64,000 nt of DNA from Streptomyces endophytica (GTDB taxonomy: Bacteria; Actinomycetota; Actinomycetes; Streptomycetales; Streptomycetaceae), in assembly GCF_026153355.1 (NCBI RefSeq), contig NZ_CP110636.1, forward strand, positions 1,550,001 through 1,614,000. The letters are read 5' to 3'. The stretch's first letter is position 1. Each line of letters opens with the position of its first letter. Position numbers and translations under genes: made by a program. Below, piece after piece: positions 1 through 8,907 of the stretch. The notes beneath the pieces were generated by a model. It saw only the letters and a program-made list of their open reading frames with translations. It did not search any database and was not told the origin of the DNA.

Positions 1-197
1 AGCAGCATCTTCACCGGCGCCTTGCGGCGCAGCGCCACGACGAGGCAGAGGCCGACCGTGAAGATCACGGCGGGGAGCTGGCGCATGCCGCTCACGTCGG
101 CGACGATCCACAGGCTGGTGAACCCGAGGAGAAGGACGGCCCAGAAGGTGTCCACTCCCGTCGGGTGCCTGCGGAGGAAGTCATAGAGGCGCTGCAC
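1..197 (-). CDS. Sensor histidine kinase, N-terminal fragment
   Basis: Only the first 65 or so residues lie in the window; the gene runs off the left edge. Translation from the GTG at 197 begins VQRLYDFLRRHPTGVDTFWA and continues into two hydrophobic stretches separated by a short SGMRQL loop and a basic RRK turn. This is how Streptomyces NarL/DesK-type histidine kinases begin, and such a kinase gene is expected next to nuoD2 in this genus. No catalytic domain is visible, so the kinase assignment rests on the N-terminal look and on context. I see no convincing ribosome-binding site, so the start could be slightly different. Confidence 0.55.
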   Translation of the reverse strand, partial: MQRLYDFLRRHPTGVDTFWAVLLLGFTSLWIVADVSGMRQLPAVIFTVGLCLVVALRRKAPVKML

Positions 198-369
198 GTA
201 ACCCAGCGTAGGCAGAGCGGAAAGGTGTACGAGTCAACCGGAGGGGCGATCCTCTACGTCAGCTCTACTCCCCAAGGTGGAGACCCTATGCGTCAAATGT
301 GTCGGACCGGGGGACGGCCTGCACATCAACCCGTGGGTTGACTTGGTGCCCCGCCCGTACCGTGGGGTG

Positions 370-1406
370 GTGACGAATGAGTGGTGCGGCTGGCGGGACG
401 CGACCGAGCGGGCGCTGTACGGGGCGGACGACGGCTTCTACACGCGGTCCGGCGGCCCCGGTCCGGCCGGCCATTTCCGCACGTCGGTGCATGTTTCCCC
501 GCTGTACGCCGGTGCCGTCGCCGGGCTTCTGTGCCGGGTGGACAGCGCGCTGGGCCATCCGGAGGAGCTGGCGCTGGTCGATGTGGGCGCGGGCCGCGGT
601 GAGCTGCTGACGGGGGTGCTGGCCGCGCTGCCGGACGGGGTGGCCGCCCGGCTCCGCCCGTACGCCGTCGAGCGGGCCGCGCGCCCCGGGGGCTGGATCC
701 GCGGATCGACTGGCGGGACGAGCTGCCGGCGCCGGAATCGGTCACCGGGCTGCTGTTCGCGAACGAATGGCTCGACAACGTGCCGGTGGACGTCGTCGAG
801 ACGGACGGGGACGGTGTGGCCCGCCGGGTGCTGGTCCGCGCGGACGGCGCGGAGCGGCTGGGTGAACCGGTCGACGGCGCGGACGCGGAGTGGCTGCGGC
901 GATGGTGGTCGCCCCTGCCGGCCCCGTCCACTGCTGCCACCGGCCGTACCGCGCCCTCCCCCGGGCTCCGGGCGGAGATCGGGCGTCCTCGGGACGAGGC
1001 GTGGGCGCGGGCCGTCCGTACGCTGCGCGCCGGGCTCGCGGTCGCCGCCGACTACGCGCATGCGCGGGAGGACCGTCCGCCCTTCGGCACCCTCACCGGT
1101 TTCCGTGAGGGCCGCGAGGTGCGCCCCGTCCCGGACGGCAGCTGTGACATCACGGCGCATGTGGCGCTGGACGCGTGCGCGGGGCCGTCGGCCGAGCTGC
1201 TGACCCAGCGCGAGGCGCTGCACGCCCTGGGGGTGGACGGCCGGCGTCCGCCGCTCTCCCTGGCGTCCACCGACCCGGCCGCGTACGTCCGGGCCCTCGG
1301 TGCGGCCGGTGCGGCGGCGGAACTGACCGATCCGGCGGGCCTCGGCGGCTTCGGCTGGCTCGTGGAGCCGGTGGGCGGGGAGTGCGCGGGCCTGCTCAAG
1401 CCGTGA
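370..1406 (+). CDS. MidA/NDUFAF7-family SAM methyltransferase (frameshift near 688)
   Basis: This is a class I SAM-dependent methyltransferase of the MidA/COG1565 family, whose human member NDUFAF7 methylates an arginine of the complex I 49-kDa subunit. Visible parts are an N-terminal [13 protein letters not shown] stretch, the SAM motif [11 protein letters not shown], and after the break [17 protein letters not shown], a typical family segment. The frame changes at about 685-693, where a run of five G reads as if one base were lost; coding continues to the TGA at 1406. The GTG at 370 is chosen because family members start just before CGWR; an upstream GTG at 277 is possible. It lies 249 bp before nuoD2 on the same strand, so the substrate may be NuoD. 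The frameshift is probably a sequencing error. Confidence 0.75.
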
Positions 1407-1655
1407 GGCCGGGAGCTCGGGCCGTACGGCTGGGAGCGCGGGCCGTACCACCGGGGCCGCTCCAGCTGCGAGGGCCGGGGCCCGCTCCAGCAGCGAAGGC
1501 CGGGCCCGCTCCAGCAGCGAGGGCCGGGCCCGTTCGAGTCGTGAGGCGGCTCCCGGACGGAGGCGTTCCGGCGGGTGGCCGTGGCGGCGTTCCAAGGGGT
1601 GGGACGGCGCAGGCCCAGGACGTCCGCCGGGGTGGCGGGCTGCGAAACTGTTCCC

Positions 1656-2798
1656 ATGACGGAGACGACGGTCGGCATCGGCGGCGCGGCGGAGAGCACC
1701 GACATGGTGCTGAACATCGGCCCGCAGCATCCCTCCACACACGGTGTGCTGCGGTTGCGCCTCGTCCTGGACGGCGAGCGGATCCAGCACGCGGAGCCGG
1801 TGATCGGGTACATGCACCGGGGTGCCGAGAAGCTCTTCGAGGCCCGCGACTACCGCCAGATCATCATGCTCGCCAACCGGCACGACTGGCTGTCGGCGTT
1901 CTCCAACGAGCTGGGTGTGGTGCTGGCCGTCGAGCGGATGCTGGGCATGGAGGTGCCCGAGCGCGCGGTGTGGACGCGGACGCTGCTGGCCGAGCTGAAC
2001 CGCGTGCTGAACCACCTGATGTTCCTCGGCTCGTACCCCCTCGAACTGGGCGGTATCACCCCCGTCTTCCACGCGTTCCGTGAGCGCGAGGAGCTCCAGA
2101 CCGTCATGGAGGAGATCTCCGGCGGCCGGATGCACTACATGTTCAACCGCGTCGGCGGCCTCAAGGAGGACCTGCCGGCCGGCTGGCTGGGCCGGGCCCG
2201 GCAGGCCGTCGCGGACGTGCGGTCCCGGATGGACGTCTTCGACAACCTGGTGCTGGGCAACGAGATCTTCCGCGGCCGGACGCGCGGCGTCGGGGTGCTC
2301 GCCCCGGAAACGGTGCACGCCTACGGCGTCTCCGGGCCGATCGCCCGCGCCTCGGGCGTCGACTTCGACCTTCGGCGGGACGAGCCGTACCTCGCGTACG
2401 GGGAGCTGGCGTCCACGCTCAAGGTGGTCACCCGTGAGGAGGGCGACTGCCTGGCCCGCTTCGAGTGCCTGCTGGAGCAGAGCCACAACGCGCTGGATCT
2501 CGCCGACGTCTGCCTGGACCGGATCGCGGAGCTGCCGCCGGGGCCGATCAACCAGCGCCTGCCGAAGGTGCTGAAGGCGCCCGAGGGCACGACGTACGCC
2601 TGGACCGAGAACCCCCTCGGCATCAACGGCTACTACCTCGTCTCCAAGGGCGACAAGACGCCGTACCGCCTGAAGCTGCGCTCCGCGTCGTACAACAACA
2701 TCCAGGCGCTGGTGGAGCTGCTGCCGGGGACGCTGGTCGCCGACATGGTCGCGATCCTCGGCTCGATGTTCTTCGTGGTCGGCGACATCGACAAGTAG
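1656..2798 (+). CDS. nuoD2: NADH-quinone oxidoreductase subunit D, orphan paralogue
   Basis: The 380-residue product is the 49-kDa/NuoD subunit of complex I, which helps form the quinone pocket at the peripheral arm. The N terminus carries [15 protein letters not shown], followed by [15 protein letters not shown], and the C terminus carries [14 protein letters not shown] and [12 protein letters not shown], all standard for the family. The ATG at 1656 gives the usual short leader before the conserved block. No other nuo gene is near, so it is a second, isolated NuoD, as seen in other streptomycetes. The arginine in MHRGAEK corresponds to the residue methylated by NDUFAF7 in mitochondria, and a MidA-family methyltransferase is encoded just upstream. 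Intact. Confidence 0.93.
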   Translation: MTETTVGIGGAAESTDMVLNIGPQHPSTHGVLRLRLVLDGERIQHAEPVIGYMHRGAEKLFEARDYRQIIMLANRHDWLSAFSNELGVVLAVERMLGMEVPERAVWTRTLLAELNRVLNHLMFLGSYPLELGGITPVFHAFREREELQTVMEEISGGRMHYMFNRVGGLKEDLPAGWLGRARQAVADVRSRMDVFDNLVLGNEIFRGRTRGVGVLAPETVHAYGVSGPIARASGVDFDLRRDEPYLAYGELASTLKVVTREEGDCLARFECLLEQSHNALDLADVCLDRIAELPPGPINQRLPKVLKAPEGTTYAWTENPLGINGYYLVSKGDKTPYRLKLRSASYNNIQALVELLPGTLVADMVAILGSMFFVVGDIDK

Positions 2799-2808
2799 AG
2801 CGGCGACA

Positions 2809-2829
2809 TTGTCCACAGCCTGTGGACAA
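2809..2829. promoter_or_regulatory. Palindromic pair of consensus DnaA boxes
   Basis: Two perfect copies of TTGTCCACA face each other across three bases, forming a 10-bp inverted repeat with a one-base centre. TTGTCCACA is the known Streptomyces DnaA-box consensus. The site begins 11 bp after the nuoD2 stop. It may bind DnaA; it could also fold as a weak terminator hairpin for nuoD2. No box cluster or AT-rich stretch surrounds it, so it is not an origin. Confidence 0.5.
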
Positions 2830-3006
2830 CAGTGTCGCGAGGCTGGCCCCTGCCGTCCCGAATCCCCTCGGCCTCGAAAACCACCCGGCCCCAAAAACCG
2901 CTCGGCCCCGGAGCCGGTCGGGCTTCGGGCCGGTCGGGCTTCGGGGCCGAGTGCGGAGCGAGGGCGGGCGGTCGGGAGCCCGCCGGCTCGGACGACAGCG
3001 GTCAGG

Positions 3007-4326
3007 TCAGGAAATGGCGCTCCGGAGGGCGCCGAGGTCGAGCTGCTCGGTCTCGTCGTGGGCGGTCAGGTCGATGACCTCGCCGACGCCGCTGGTCGTC
3101 GTGCCGTCCGCGGCCGGCACATCGTCCTGGCAACCCTCGGCGGACGCCGCGGACGCCGGCTCCTCCGCGTCCCGCCCGTCGTCCGCGGCCCGCTCACCGG
3201 CGGCCTGCGCGGCACCGGCCTCCGGCGCGTCCGCGGTCTCCGTACGGGCCCCGGGGAGGGCCGCACGGGCCGCCGTACGGGCCGAGTGCTCGGCGACGGC
3301 CTCGTCGCCGACGACGTCCGCCAGGTCGTCCTCCAGCGGCGCGGGCAGCTGACGGGGGCCGGAGGCGGTCGCGTTGCCGAAGAAGTCGAAGCCGCCCACG
3401 GTGCGCGGGGCGGTGGGACGGGACGGGGCGACCGCGGCGGCGGACGGGACCGGGCGGAGCGCGGGTCCGGCGGCGGGGGCCGTACGGGCGGGGAGGGCGC
3501 CGCCCGTGCGCTGTGCGGCGGCCGCCTGGCCGTTCCCCTGGCTGTGGTCCCCGTCCTGGCCGGTGTGGCCGCCCGGTGCGGACTGCGCGGGCCGCTCGGC
3601 GGCGGCGCGCTGCCGGGCGGCGTTGCGCGCCAGCTGACACAGCGCCTGGTCGGCCTGCGCGTACGCAGCGGCGGTCGGGGCCGCCGGCCGGTCCGTCGAC
3701 GGCCGGCCCGATGCCTGGCGGTCCGCGGACGCCTGACGGGCCGACGTCTGACCGTCCGCTCGTCCCCGGCGGTCCGCTGACGGGGCGTCAGGGGCGGTGG
3801 CCTTGGTCGCTCCCGCGGGCCGGGGCACCCGGGTGGCGCCGGCGGCGGCCGGGAGTGCCCGGGCCGGGGCGGTCGCCTCTATGGCGAGCAGCCGGCGGCC
3901 CTCCAGGGCGCTGGCCCGCTCGGTCTCGGCGGTGGCGTAACGGCGGAGCAGCTCGGCGTGTTCGCTGCGCAGCCGGGCCAGTTCGGCGCGCTTTGCGCGC
4001 AGCTTGGTGTCGAGGGCGGTGCGCAGCTCGCGGGACTCCTCGAGGTCCGTTTCGAGCTCGGCTATCCGTTCCTCGGTGCGCCACTCGTCGCGCACCCGGG
4101 CGCGGGTGAGTTCGGCGACCCGTCGGCCGGCCTTGCGGTCCCAGCTCCGCAGCAGGACGGCGCCGGTGACGGCCGCGGCCGCCGCGCCCGCGGCGAGCAC
4201 GCGTTGGACCAGATCATCGCCGACAAACCACGGGCCCGCGGCGCAGACAAGGGACACACCGGCGACCGTCGTGGGAGGAAGCAGCCGGTGGAGGGGTGGG
4301 GAATGGCGGTGGCGTCCTCGTGGCAT
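3007..4326 (-). CDS. Conserved membrane-anchored coiled-coil protein of unknown function
   Basis: I do not recognise a named family. The 439-residue product starts with a basic segment (PRGRHRHSPPLHRLLPP), then two hydrophobic stretches around residues 18-60 that are probably membrane helices. A charged helical region rich in E, R and L at about residues 65-150 should form a coiled coil. A long Ala/Pro/Gly/Arg-rich linker follows and the protein ends in an acidic tail (DLTAHDETEQLDLGALRSAIS, up to the stop). The linker contains short degenerate repeats of the DRQASGRPSTDRP kind. The ATG at 4326 is preferred over upstream in-frame starts because the segment before it is not protein-like. The gene has its own leader and is convergent with nuoD2. 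Confidence 0.7.
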   Translation of the reverse strand: MPRGRHRHSPPLHRLLPPTTVAGVSLVCAAGPWFVGDDLVQRVLAAGAAAAAVTGAVLLRSWDRKAGRRVAELTRARVRDEWRTEERIAELETDLEESRELRTALDTKLRAKRAELARLRSEHAELLRRYATAETERASALEGRRLLAIEATAPARALPAAAGATRVPRPAGATKATAPDAPSADRRGRADGQTSARQASADRQASGRPSTDRPAAPTAAAYAQADQALCQLARNAARQRAAAERPAQSAPGGHTGQDGDHSQGNGQAAAAQRTGGALPARTAPAAGPALRPVPSAAAVAPSRPTAPRTVGGFDFFGNATASGPRQLPAPLEDDLADVVGDEAVAEHSARTAARAALPGARTETADAPEAGAAQAAGERAADDGRDAEEPASAASAEGCQDDVPAADGTTTSGVGEVIDLTAHDETEQLDLGALRSAIS

Positions 4327-4390
4327 GGCCAGAAACTTACCGTGCGTGCGGGATCTATGGGGCCCGGCCCACAAATCCGTTTCCGGCTGG

Positions 4391-5407
4391 TTACTTCCTG
4401 ACCAGTCCCTTGGACTCCACATATGACCGTGCGACATCCGCGGGCTTGAGACGCGCGGCATCCACCTTGCGGTTCAAGTTGATCAAGTCTTCGGTCGTCA
4501 GGATGCGCGTGAGCTTCCCGAGGGCGCTCTCGATCCGCTTGTCCCCGGCGCTCTCGGCATTCACCACCGGCAGCACATTGTCGGCGTTCTGCAGCCGCTT
4601 GTCGTCCTTGAGGAGCACCAGTTGGAAGCTGTCGAGCGTGGCGTCCGTGGTCGTGGTGAGCACCAGCTGATCGGTGCCGTCCTTGACGGCCTGCTTGGCC
4701 TGCGGCGTCCCGACTCCCTTGGGGTCCAGGCCCGTGATGTCGATGCCGTACGTCTTCTCCAGGCCCGGCTTGCAGAACACCCGGGTCTCGCACTCCTCAC
4801 CCGAGGCGAGTTTGATCTTCTGCTTCGATTCTCCGAGGTCGGAGAGGGTGGAGAGCTTGTGCCGGGCGGCGAATTCCTTGCTCACCGCGAAGGCGTTCTG
4901 GTCCGTCGCACGGCCGGCCGGCAGCACCTTCAGTCCGCGCGGCCCGGCGAGCTTCTTCAGTGCCGCGACCGTCGTGCCGATGTCGCCGGACGCGACCGGC
5001 TTCGCCTTGCTGCCGTTCTTCTTCGCGTTGAGGAATTCGGCGAGCGTGGAGGCATATTCGGGAACGACGTCGATCTGGCCCTTCTCCAGGGCCGGTTCAT
5101 ACAGCTCACGATTGGCGAGGGTCTGAACCCGGGTGCGGTAACCGGCGTCCTGCAGGAGCCGGGAATAGATCTCGGCGAGCACCTTGGACTCGGTGAAGCC
5201 CGCCGAGCCGATGACGATCTCGCCGCGCTCTCCGCCCTTGCCGTCGCCGCCGCCCTTCTCCTCCAGCGTCGGGCCGCCGCACGCGGCCAGCCCGGCCGCC
5301 ACCGCCACCACCGTGCCCGCGACCACCGCGGTGCGCGCCGTGCGTGCCGTGCGGGTCTCGCGTGCCGTGCGTGCCGTGCGTGCCGTGTTGCTTCTCGTCG
5401 ATGCCAC
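4391..5407 (-). CDS. Glycine betaine/choline-type ABC transporter substrate-binding lipoprotein
   Basis: This 338-residue OpuAC/ProX-family protein would capture an osmoprotectant outside the membrane and hand it to the two permeases encoded just upstream. It has a long N-terminal signal region, a lipobox (LAAC at about residues 41-44), then IVIGSAGFTESKVLAEIYSR, the family's opening strand, and VVPEYASTLAEF. The signal region contains a repeated TART motif encoded by a local tandem repeat. The GTG at 5407 has AAGGGG about eight bases upstream. It is the last gene of the permease-permease-binding protein set transcribed leftwards, separated from the second permease by a repeat-filled gap. No ATPase gene accompanies it. 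Confidence 0.85.
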   Translation of the reverse strand: MASTRSNTARTARTARETRTARTARTAVVAGTVVAVAAGLAACGGPTLEEKGGGDGKGGERGEIVIGSAGFTESKVLAEIYSRLLQDAGYRTRVQTLANRELYEPALEKGQIDVVPEYASTLAEFLNAKKNGSKAKPVASGDIGTTVAALKKLAGPRGLKVLPAGRATDQNAFAVSKEFAARHKLSTLSDLGESKQKIKLASGEECETRVFCKPGLEKTYGIDITGLDPKGVGTPQAKQAVKDGTDQLVLTTTTDATLDSFQLVLLKDDKRLQNADNVLPVVNAESAGDKRIESALGKLTRILTTEDLINLNRKVDAARLKPADVARSYVESKGLVRK

Positions 5408-5412
5408 TTGGA

Positions 5413-5567
5413 TGCCCCTTCAGCCCTTCAGCCCGTCCGTCAGTTCAGTCAGTCCGTCAGTCAGTCCGCCGGCCCGTCAGCCGGCCCGTCCGCCTGTCCG
5501 TGAGTCGGTCCGTGAGTCCGTCAGCCTCTCCGGTAGTCCGTCAGTCGGTCCGTGAGTCCGCCGGCCG
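5413..5567. repeat. Short degenerate tandem repeats between permease and binding-protein genes
   Basis: The gap is filled with imperfect copies of a 7-12 base unit built on AGTCCGTC and CCGGCC (for example GTCAGTCAGTCCGTCAGTC patterns on the plus strand). The repetition continues in a different register into the first codons of the binding-protein gene. It looks like a minisatellite and is prone to slippage. Confidence 0.6.
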
Positions 5568-6329
5568 TCAGTCCGCCGGTATCAGCTCTGCTCGGGCCGA
5601 GGCGGACCGCGTGGCCCGCCGCCCGCCCCGCATCGGGTCGAGGAGCCGCTCGGCGAGGACGAGGGCGCCCTCCACGGCCAGCGCGAGGACGGCCACCAGC
5701 AGCGCGCCCGCGACGACCTGTGCGGTGTCGTAGTTGCCGAAGCCGGCGGTGATGATCCGGCCCAGGCCCCCGCCGCCGGCGAGCGCCGCCAGCGTCGCGG
5801 TCGCCACCACCTGGACCGTGGCCGACCGCAGACCCGTCATGATCAGCGGGTAGGCGAGCGGTATCTCGACCCGGAACAGCACCTGCGGCCCGGACATGCC
5901 CATACCGCGCGCGGCCTCGACCACATCGCGGTCCGCCTCCCGCATCCCGAGATAGGCGTTGGTCAGCAGCGGCGGCACCGCGAACAGCACCAGCGCGAGG
6001 ACCGTCGGCCAGTCGCCGTGCCGGCCCAGCGGGCTGAGCGTCAGCAGCACCAGGACCGCGTACGTCGGCACCGCCCGCCCGATGTTGGCGAGATTGACCG
6101 CCAGCGCACCGCCCTTGCCGAGGTGGCCCAGCCAGAGCGCCAGCGGCAGCGCGATCAGGCAGGCCAGGGCCAGGCACACCGCGCTGAGCCGGACGTGCTC
6201 GGCGAGGCGGTGCGTCACGCCCTTCTCGCCCGCCCAGTTGGCGGCCGTCGTCAGCCACTGCCAGGCCCCGCGATCACTCCCATCGCTCAGCCCACCGCCT
6301 TCACCGCACGGGTCCGGCCGCGCGCCCAC
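5568..6329 (-). CDS. Betaine-type ABC transporter permease (second)
   Basis: This is a BPD_transp_1-type inner-membrane permease of the OpuB/OpuC kind. It has about five hydrophobic segments and the EAA loop, seen as EAARGMGMSGPQVLFRVEIP, which contacts the ATPase. It closely follows, and overlaps, the first permease gene, implying translational coupling. The start is uncertain: the GTG at 6329 is the nearest standard codon and makes a 43-base overlap, while a CTG at 6290 would overlap the upstream stop directly. Family members usually have little sequence before WQWLTTAANW, so the shorter form is plausible. Role: half of the membrane channel for osmoprotectant uptake. Confidence 0.82.
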   Translation of the reverse strand: MGARPDPCGEGGGLSDGSDRGAWQWLTTAANWAGEKGVTHRLAEHVRLSAVCLALACLIALPLALWLGHLGKGGALAVNLANIGRAVPTYAVLVLLTLSPLGRHGDWPTVLALVLFAVPPLLTNAYLGMREADRDVVEAARGMGMSGPQVLFRVEIPLAYPLIMTGLRSATVQVVATATLAALAGGGGLGRIITAGFGNYDTAQVVAGALLVAVLALAVEGALVLAERLLDPMRGGRRATRSASARAELIPAD

Positions 6330-7039
6330 GCCACCGCCCTGCTCCGCACCCCGGCCCGGCCACCGGCCCGCGTCCAGGGCGTCAGCAGCCACTGGAGGGC
6401 CATCAGCAGGACGTCGGCGACCAGTGCCAGCAGCACGCACAGCACCGAGGCCGTCAGCACCTCGGCCTTGAAGAATCCGGCCATTCCGCTGGCGATGAGA
6501 TTGCCCAGACCGCCGTAGCCGACGACGGATCCGACGGTCGTCATCGCCACCGTCGAGACCGTGGCGATCCGCAGCCCGGCCACCAACGCCGGTATCGCCA
6601 GCGGGAGTTCGACGCCGAACAGCAGCCGCACCGGGCCGTACCCCATCCCGCGGGCGGCCTCCCGCACCCCGGCGGGCACCGCCTGCAGACCGGCGAGGAG
6701 GTTGCGCACCAGGATCGTCAGCGAATACAGCACCAGGCCCGTCACGACCACCGCCGCCGAGACCCCGAAGACCGGTGTGAGCAGCGCGAACATCGCCAGC
6801 GACGGGATCGTGTACAGCACCGTCGTCAGCCCCAGGACCGGTCCGGCCGCGCCCCGCCAGCGGCGCGCCACCAGCGCCAGCGGGAAGGCCAGCAGCAGGC
6901 CGAGCGCGACGGACACGGCGGTGATGCCGATGTGCTGGACCGTGGCGTCCGTCAACTCCTGGCTGCGGGTGCGCAGATACTCACCGCACACCCAGTCGTT
7001 CGCCTCCAGGCAATTCGCCCCGCCCGCCCGGCCGCTCAT
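6287..7039 (-). CDS. Betaine-type ABC transporter permease (first)
   Basis: A 250-residue permease related to OpuCB/OpuCD, with a periplasmic N-terminal stretch (ANDWVCGEYLRTRSQEL), about five membrane segments, and the EAA loop REAARGMGYGPVRLLFGVEL that docks on an ATPase. The ATG at 7039 has GGAGGT seven bases upstream and is preferred to a GTG three codons earlier. It is the first gene of a leftward set of permease, permease and binding protein. The genes upstream (DUF3180, folate genes) are unrelated and no ATP-binding subunit is present within the window, so the transporter must borrow an ATPase from elsewhere. Confidence 0.82.
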   Translation of the reverse strand: MSGRAGGANCLEANDWVCGEYLRTRSQELTDATVQHIGITAVSVALGLLLAFPLALVARRWRGAAGPVLGLTTVLYTIPSLAMFALLTPVFGVSAAVVVTGLVLYSLTILVRNLLAGLQAVPAGVREAARGMGYGPVRLLFGVELPLAIPALVAGLRIATVSTVAMTTVGSVVGYGGLGNLIASGMAGFFKAEVLTASVLCVLLALVADVLLMALQWLLTPWTRAGGRAGVRSRAVAWARGRTRAVKAVG

Positions 7040-7337
7040 CTCCGTCACCTCCCCCGCCGGTCCTCGCCCCGGTCACGCCCCGTCGATCACGCCACGTCGG
7101 TCACCCGGTGTGGCACCCCGCCGTGGCGCAACTCGTTCGCTCATCCTTTCGATATCGTCGCGACCGACCCTAGACCCGACCACTGACAACCGCACCGGTT
7201 CCGCCACCGCCGGTCCGTATCGCCATCCAGCCGCAACGCCCCGTTCACGACCGGAAGTACGGGCACGAACGCCGCGGGGCCCGGCCCGCGCAGCTCTCGC
7301 TGTCGCAGACCGGGCCCCGCCCGGTGTCAGTCCGCGG

Positions 7338-7823
7338 TCAGACCCGCGCGTCCGCCCCGCCGTCGCCCTCGTCGTCCGGAAGCTTGCAGACCCGCTCCAG
7401 GAAGATCGCGGCGACCACCACGGCCGCGCCGGCGACCACCGACAGACCGGCGTAGATCGCCTGGTCCCGGCGGGGTTCCACATCGAGGCCGGCGGTCAGC
7501 AGGAAGACGCCGACTCCGCCGTAGAGCCCGGCCACCAGCGACGCCACCAGGGCGCTCGCCTGGCCGAAGACCACCGCACGGGCGGCCAGCAGCGGATCGA
7601 CGCCCTTGGCGCCGGGCCGCCGCTCCCGCTGGGCGCGCAGCCGTCCGCGGAACTCGAAGGCGGTGCCGGCGAGCACGGCGGCGAGGAACGCCAGCACGAT
7701 GGGCGCGGCCACCGGCACGCTGGGGAGCGTGCCGAAGGAGTCCCACAGCCGGGCGCCGCCCCAGGCCAGCACCCCGGCTGCCAGGAACAGTCCGACGAGC
7801 ACCTTGATGTGTAGCTGTTTCAC
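7338..7823 (-). CDS. DUF3180 membrane protein
   Basis: The 161-residue protein has four hydrophobic segments (residues about 5-25, 37-57, 82-115 and 126-145) and matches the layout of DUF3180, a family that follows folK in actinobacterial folate operons. Function is unknown. The GTG at 7823 is the first codon of VKQLHIKVLVGLFLAAG. It follows folK by about 130 bp on the same strand, so it is probably co-transcribed with the folate genes. Intact. Confidence 0.85.
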   Translation of the reverse strand: MKQLHIKVLVGLFLAAGVLAWGGARLWDSFGTLPSVPVAAPIVLAFLAAVLAGTAFEFRGRLRAQRERRPGAKGVDPLLAARAVVFGQASALVASLVAGLYGGVGVFLLTAGLDVEPRRDQAIYAGLSVVAGAAVVVAAIFLERVCKLPDDEGDGGADARV

Positions 7824-7952
7824 CGAGCGATCGCCCCTCGCACCGTCCTGCCCTTCACCGCCACCACGGCCGTCCTCGTCGCCGTACCGCCGCCGTCGCC
7901 GTCAGGTGAGTCCGACGACCGCACCGGCGCCACGGCTCCTTGGGTCCAACGC

Positions 7953-8549
7953 CTACTCCGGCAGCCGGAGTTCCAGGTCCGCACGCGGCAGCACGCCCGT
8001 GCGGCCGACCGCCGAGAGGAGCTCGGCCACCGCACCGCGCCCGGGGACCTCCGCCTCCGGTTCGATGTCGTACCACGGCGCGAGGACGAAGGCACGCTCA
8101 TGGGCGCGCGGGTGCGGCAGCGTCAGTCGCGGGTCGTCGGAGACGATGCCCTGATAGGCCACGATGTCGACGTCGATGGTGCGCGGCCCCCAGCGTTCGT
8201 CGCGGACCCGCAGGAAGGCCTCCTCGATGGCGTGCCCGCGCTCCAGGAGGGAGTCCGGCGGCAGCGTCGTCTTGATCAGCACCACGGCGTTGAAGTACGA
8301 CGGCTGGCTGCCCGGCTCGACGCCCCACGGTTCGGTCTCGTACACCGGGGAGACCGCTTTGACCCGCAGACCGGGGGTGTCCTCCAGCGCGTCGACGGCG
8401 CCCTGCAGGGTCTCCAGGCGGTTGCCGAGGTTGCTGCCGAGGGAGATCACGGCGCGCTTGGGGTTGGAGAGCGTCACATCGGCGGCGTCCACCTGCTCCA
8501 CGACGGAGGCGGGCACCGGCTGTACGGTCGGGTCACTGCTGGTGTTCAT
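7953..8549 (-). CDS. folK: 6-hydroxymethyl-7,8-dihydropterin pyrophosphokinase (HPPK)
   Basis: FolK transfers pyrophosphate from ATP to 6-hydroxymethyl-dihydropterin, the step before dihydropteroate synthase. After about 30 non-conserved residues comes VISLGSNLGNRLETLQGAV, then VSPVYETEPWG, YFNAVVLIKT and RWGPRTIDVDIVAY, which are the classical HPPK blocks including the pterin- and magnesium-binding acidic pair in DVD. The 198-residue length is slightly long because of the N-terminal tail. The ATG start lies 17 bases inside folB, which implies coupled translation. Intact. Confidence 0.95.
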   Translation of the reverse strand: MNTSSDPTVQPVPASVVEQVDAADVTLSNPKRAVISLGSNLGNRLETLQGAVDALEDTPGLRVKAVSPVYETEPWGVEPGSQPSYFNAVVLIKTTLPPDSLLERGHAIEEAFLRVRDERWGPRTIDVDIVAYQGIVSDDPRLTLPHPRAHERAFVLAPWYDIEPEAEVPGRGAVAELLSAVGRTGVLPRADLELRLPE

Positions 8550-8907
8550 GTACTCGACTCCGAGTGATGGTGATGGTCACGTCGTCGAAGGGGACGGTGA
8601 TCGGCGCGTCCGGCTTGTGCACCACCACCTCCACTTCCTGCACGCCCTCGTGCTTGAGGCACTGGTCGGCGATGCGCTCCGCCAGGGTCTCGATGAGGTC
8701 CACGGGCTCGCCCTCCACGACGGCCACCACCTCCTCGGCCACGACGCCGTAGTGCACGGTCTTCGCGAGATCGTCGGAGGCGGCCGCCTGGCGGGTGTCC
8801 AGTCCGAGTACCAGGTCGACGATGAAGGTCTGGCCTTCCTCGCGCTCCCGCGGGAAAACCCCGTGGTGGCCTCGGGCCTTCAGCCCACGCAGCGCGACAC
8901 GATCCAC
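8533..8907 (-). CDS. folB: Dihydroneopterin aldolase
   Basis: FolB splits 7,8-dihydroneopterin to 6-hydroxymethyl-dihydropterin and glycolaldehyde. The 124-residue protein begins VDRVALRGLKARGHHGVFPR, the family N terminus; TFIVDLVLGLD, VHYGVVAEEV and LIETLAERIAD (containing the family's conserved Glu) follow, and the C terminus gives VEVVVHKPDAPI with the conserved lysine. The GTG at 8907 is chosen because it sits directly before the conserved start and has GGGAG six to eight bases upstream; a longer reading to 9051 is not protein-like. The gene overlaps folK. Confidence 0.94.
   Translation of the reverse strand: MDRVALRGLKARGHHGVFPREREEGQTFIVDLVLGLDTRQAAASDDLAKTVHYGVVAEEVVAVVEGEPVDLIETLAERIADQCLKHEGVQEVEVVVHKPDAPITVPFDDVTITITRSRVHEHQQ

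Noticed and set aside
2809..2829. Origin of replication at the DnaA-box pair
   Set aside because: Only two boxes, no AT-rich unwinding region, and none of the dnaA/dnaN/rnpA neighbours.
438..2894. An 818-codon open frame on the minus strand across the methyltransferase and nuoD2
   Set aside because: It is antisense to well-conserved genes, has Arg/Pro/His-rich composition and no domain; such frames are common in 72% GC DNA.
5413..5567. Extra small protein between permease and binding protein
   Set aside because: The reading frames only translate the tandem repeat.
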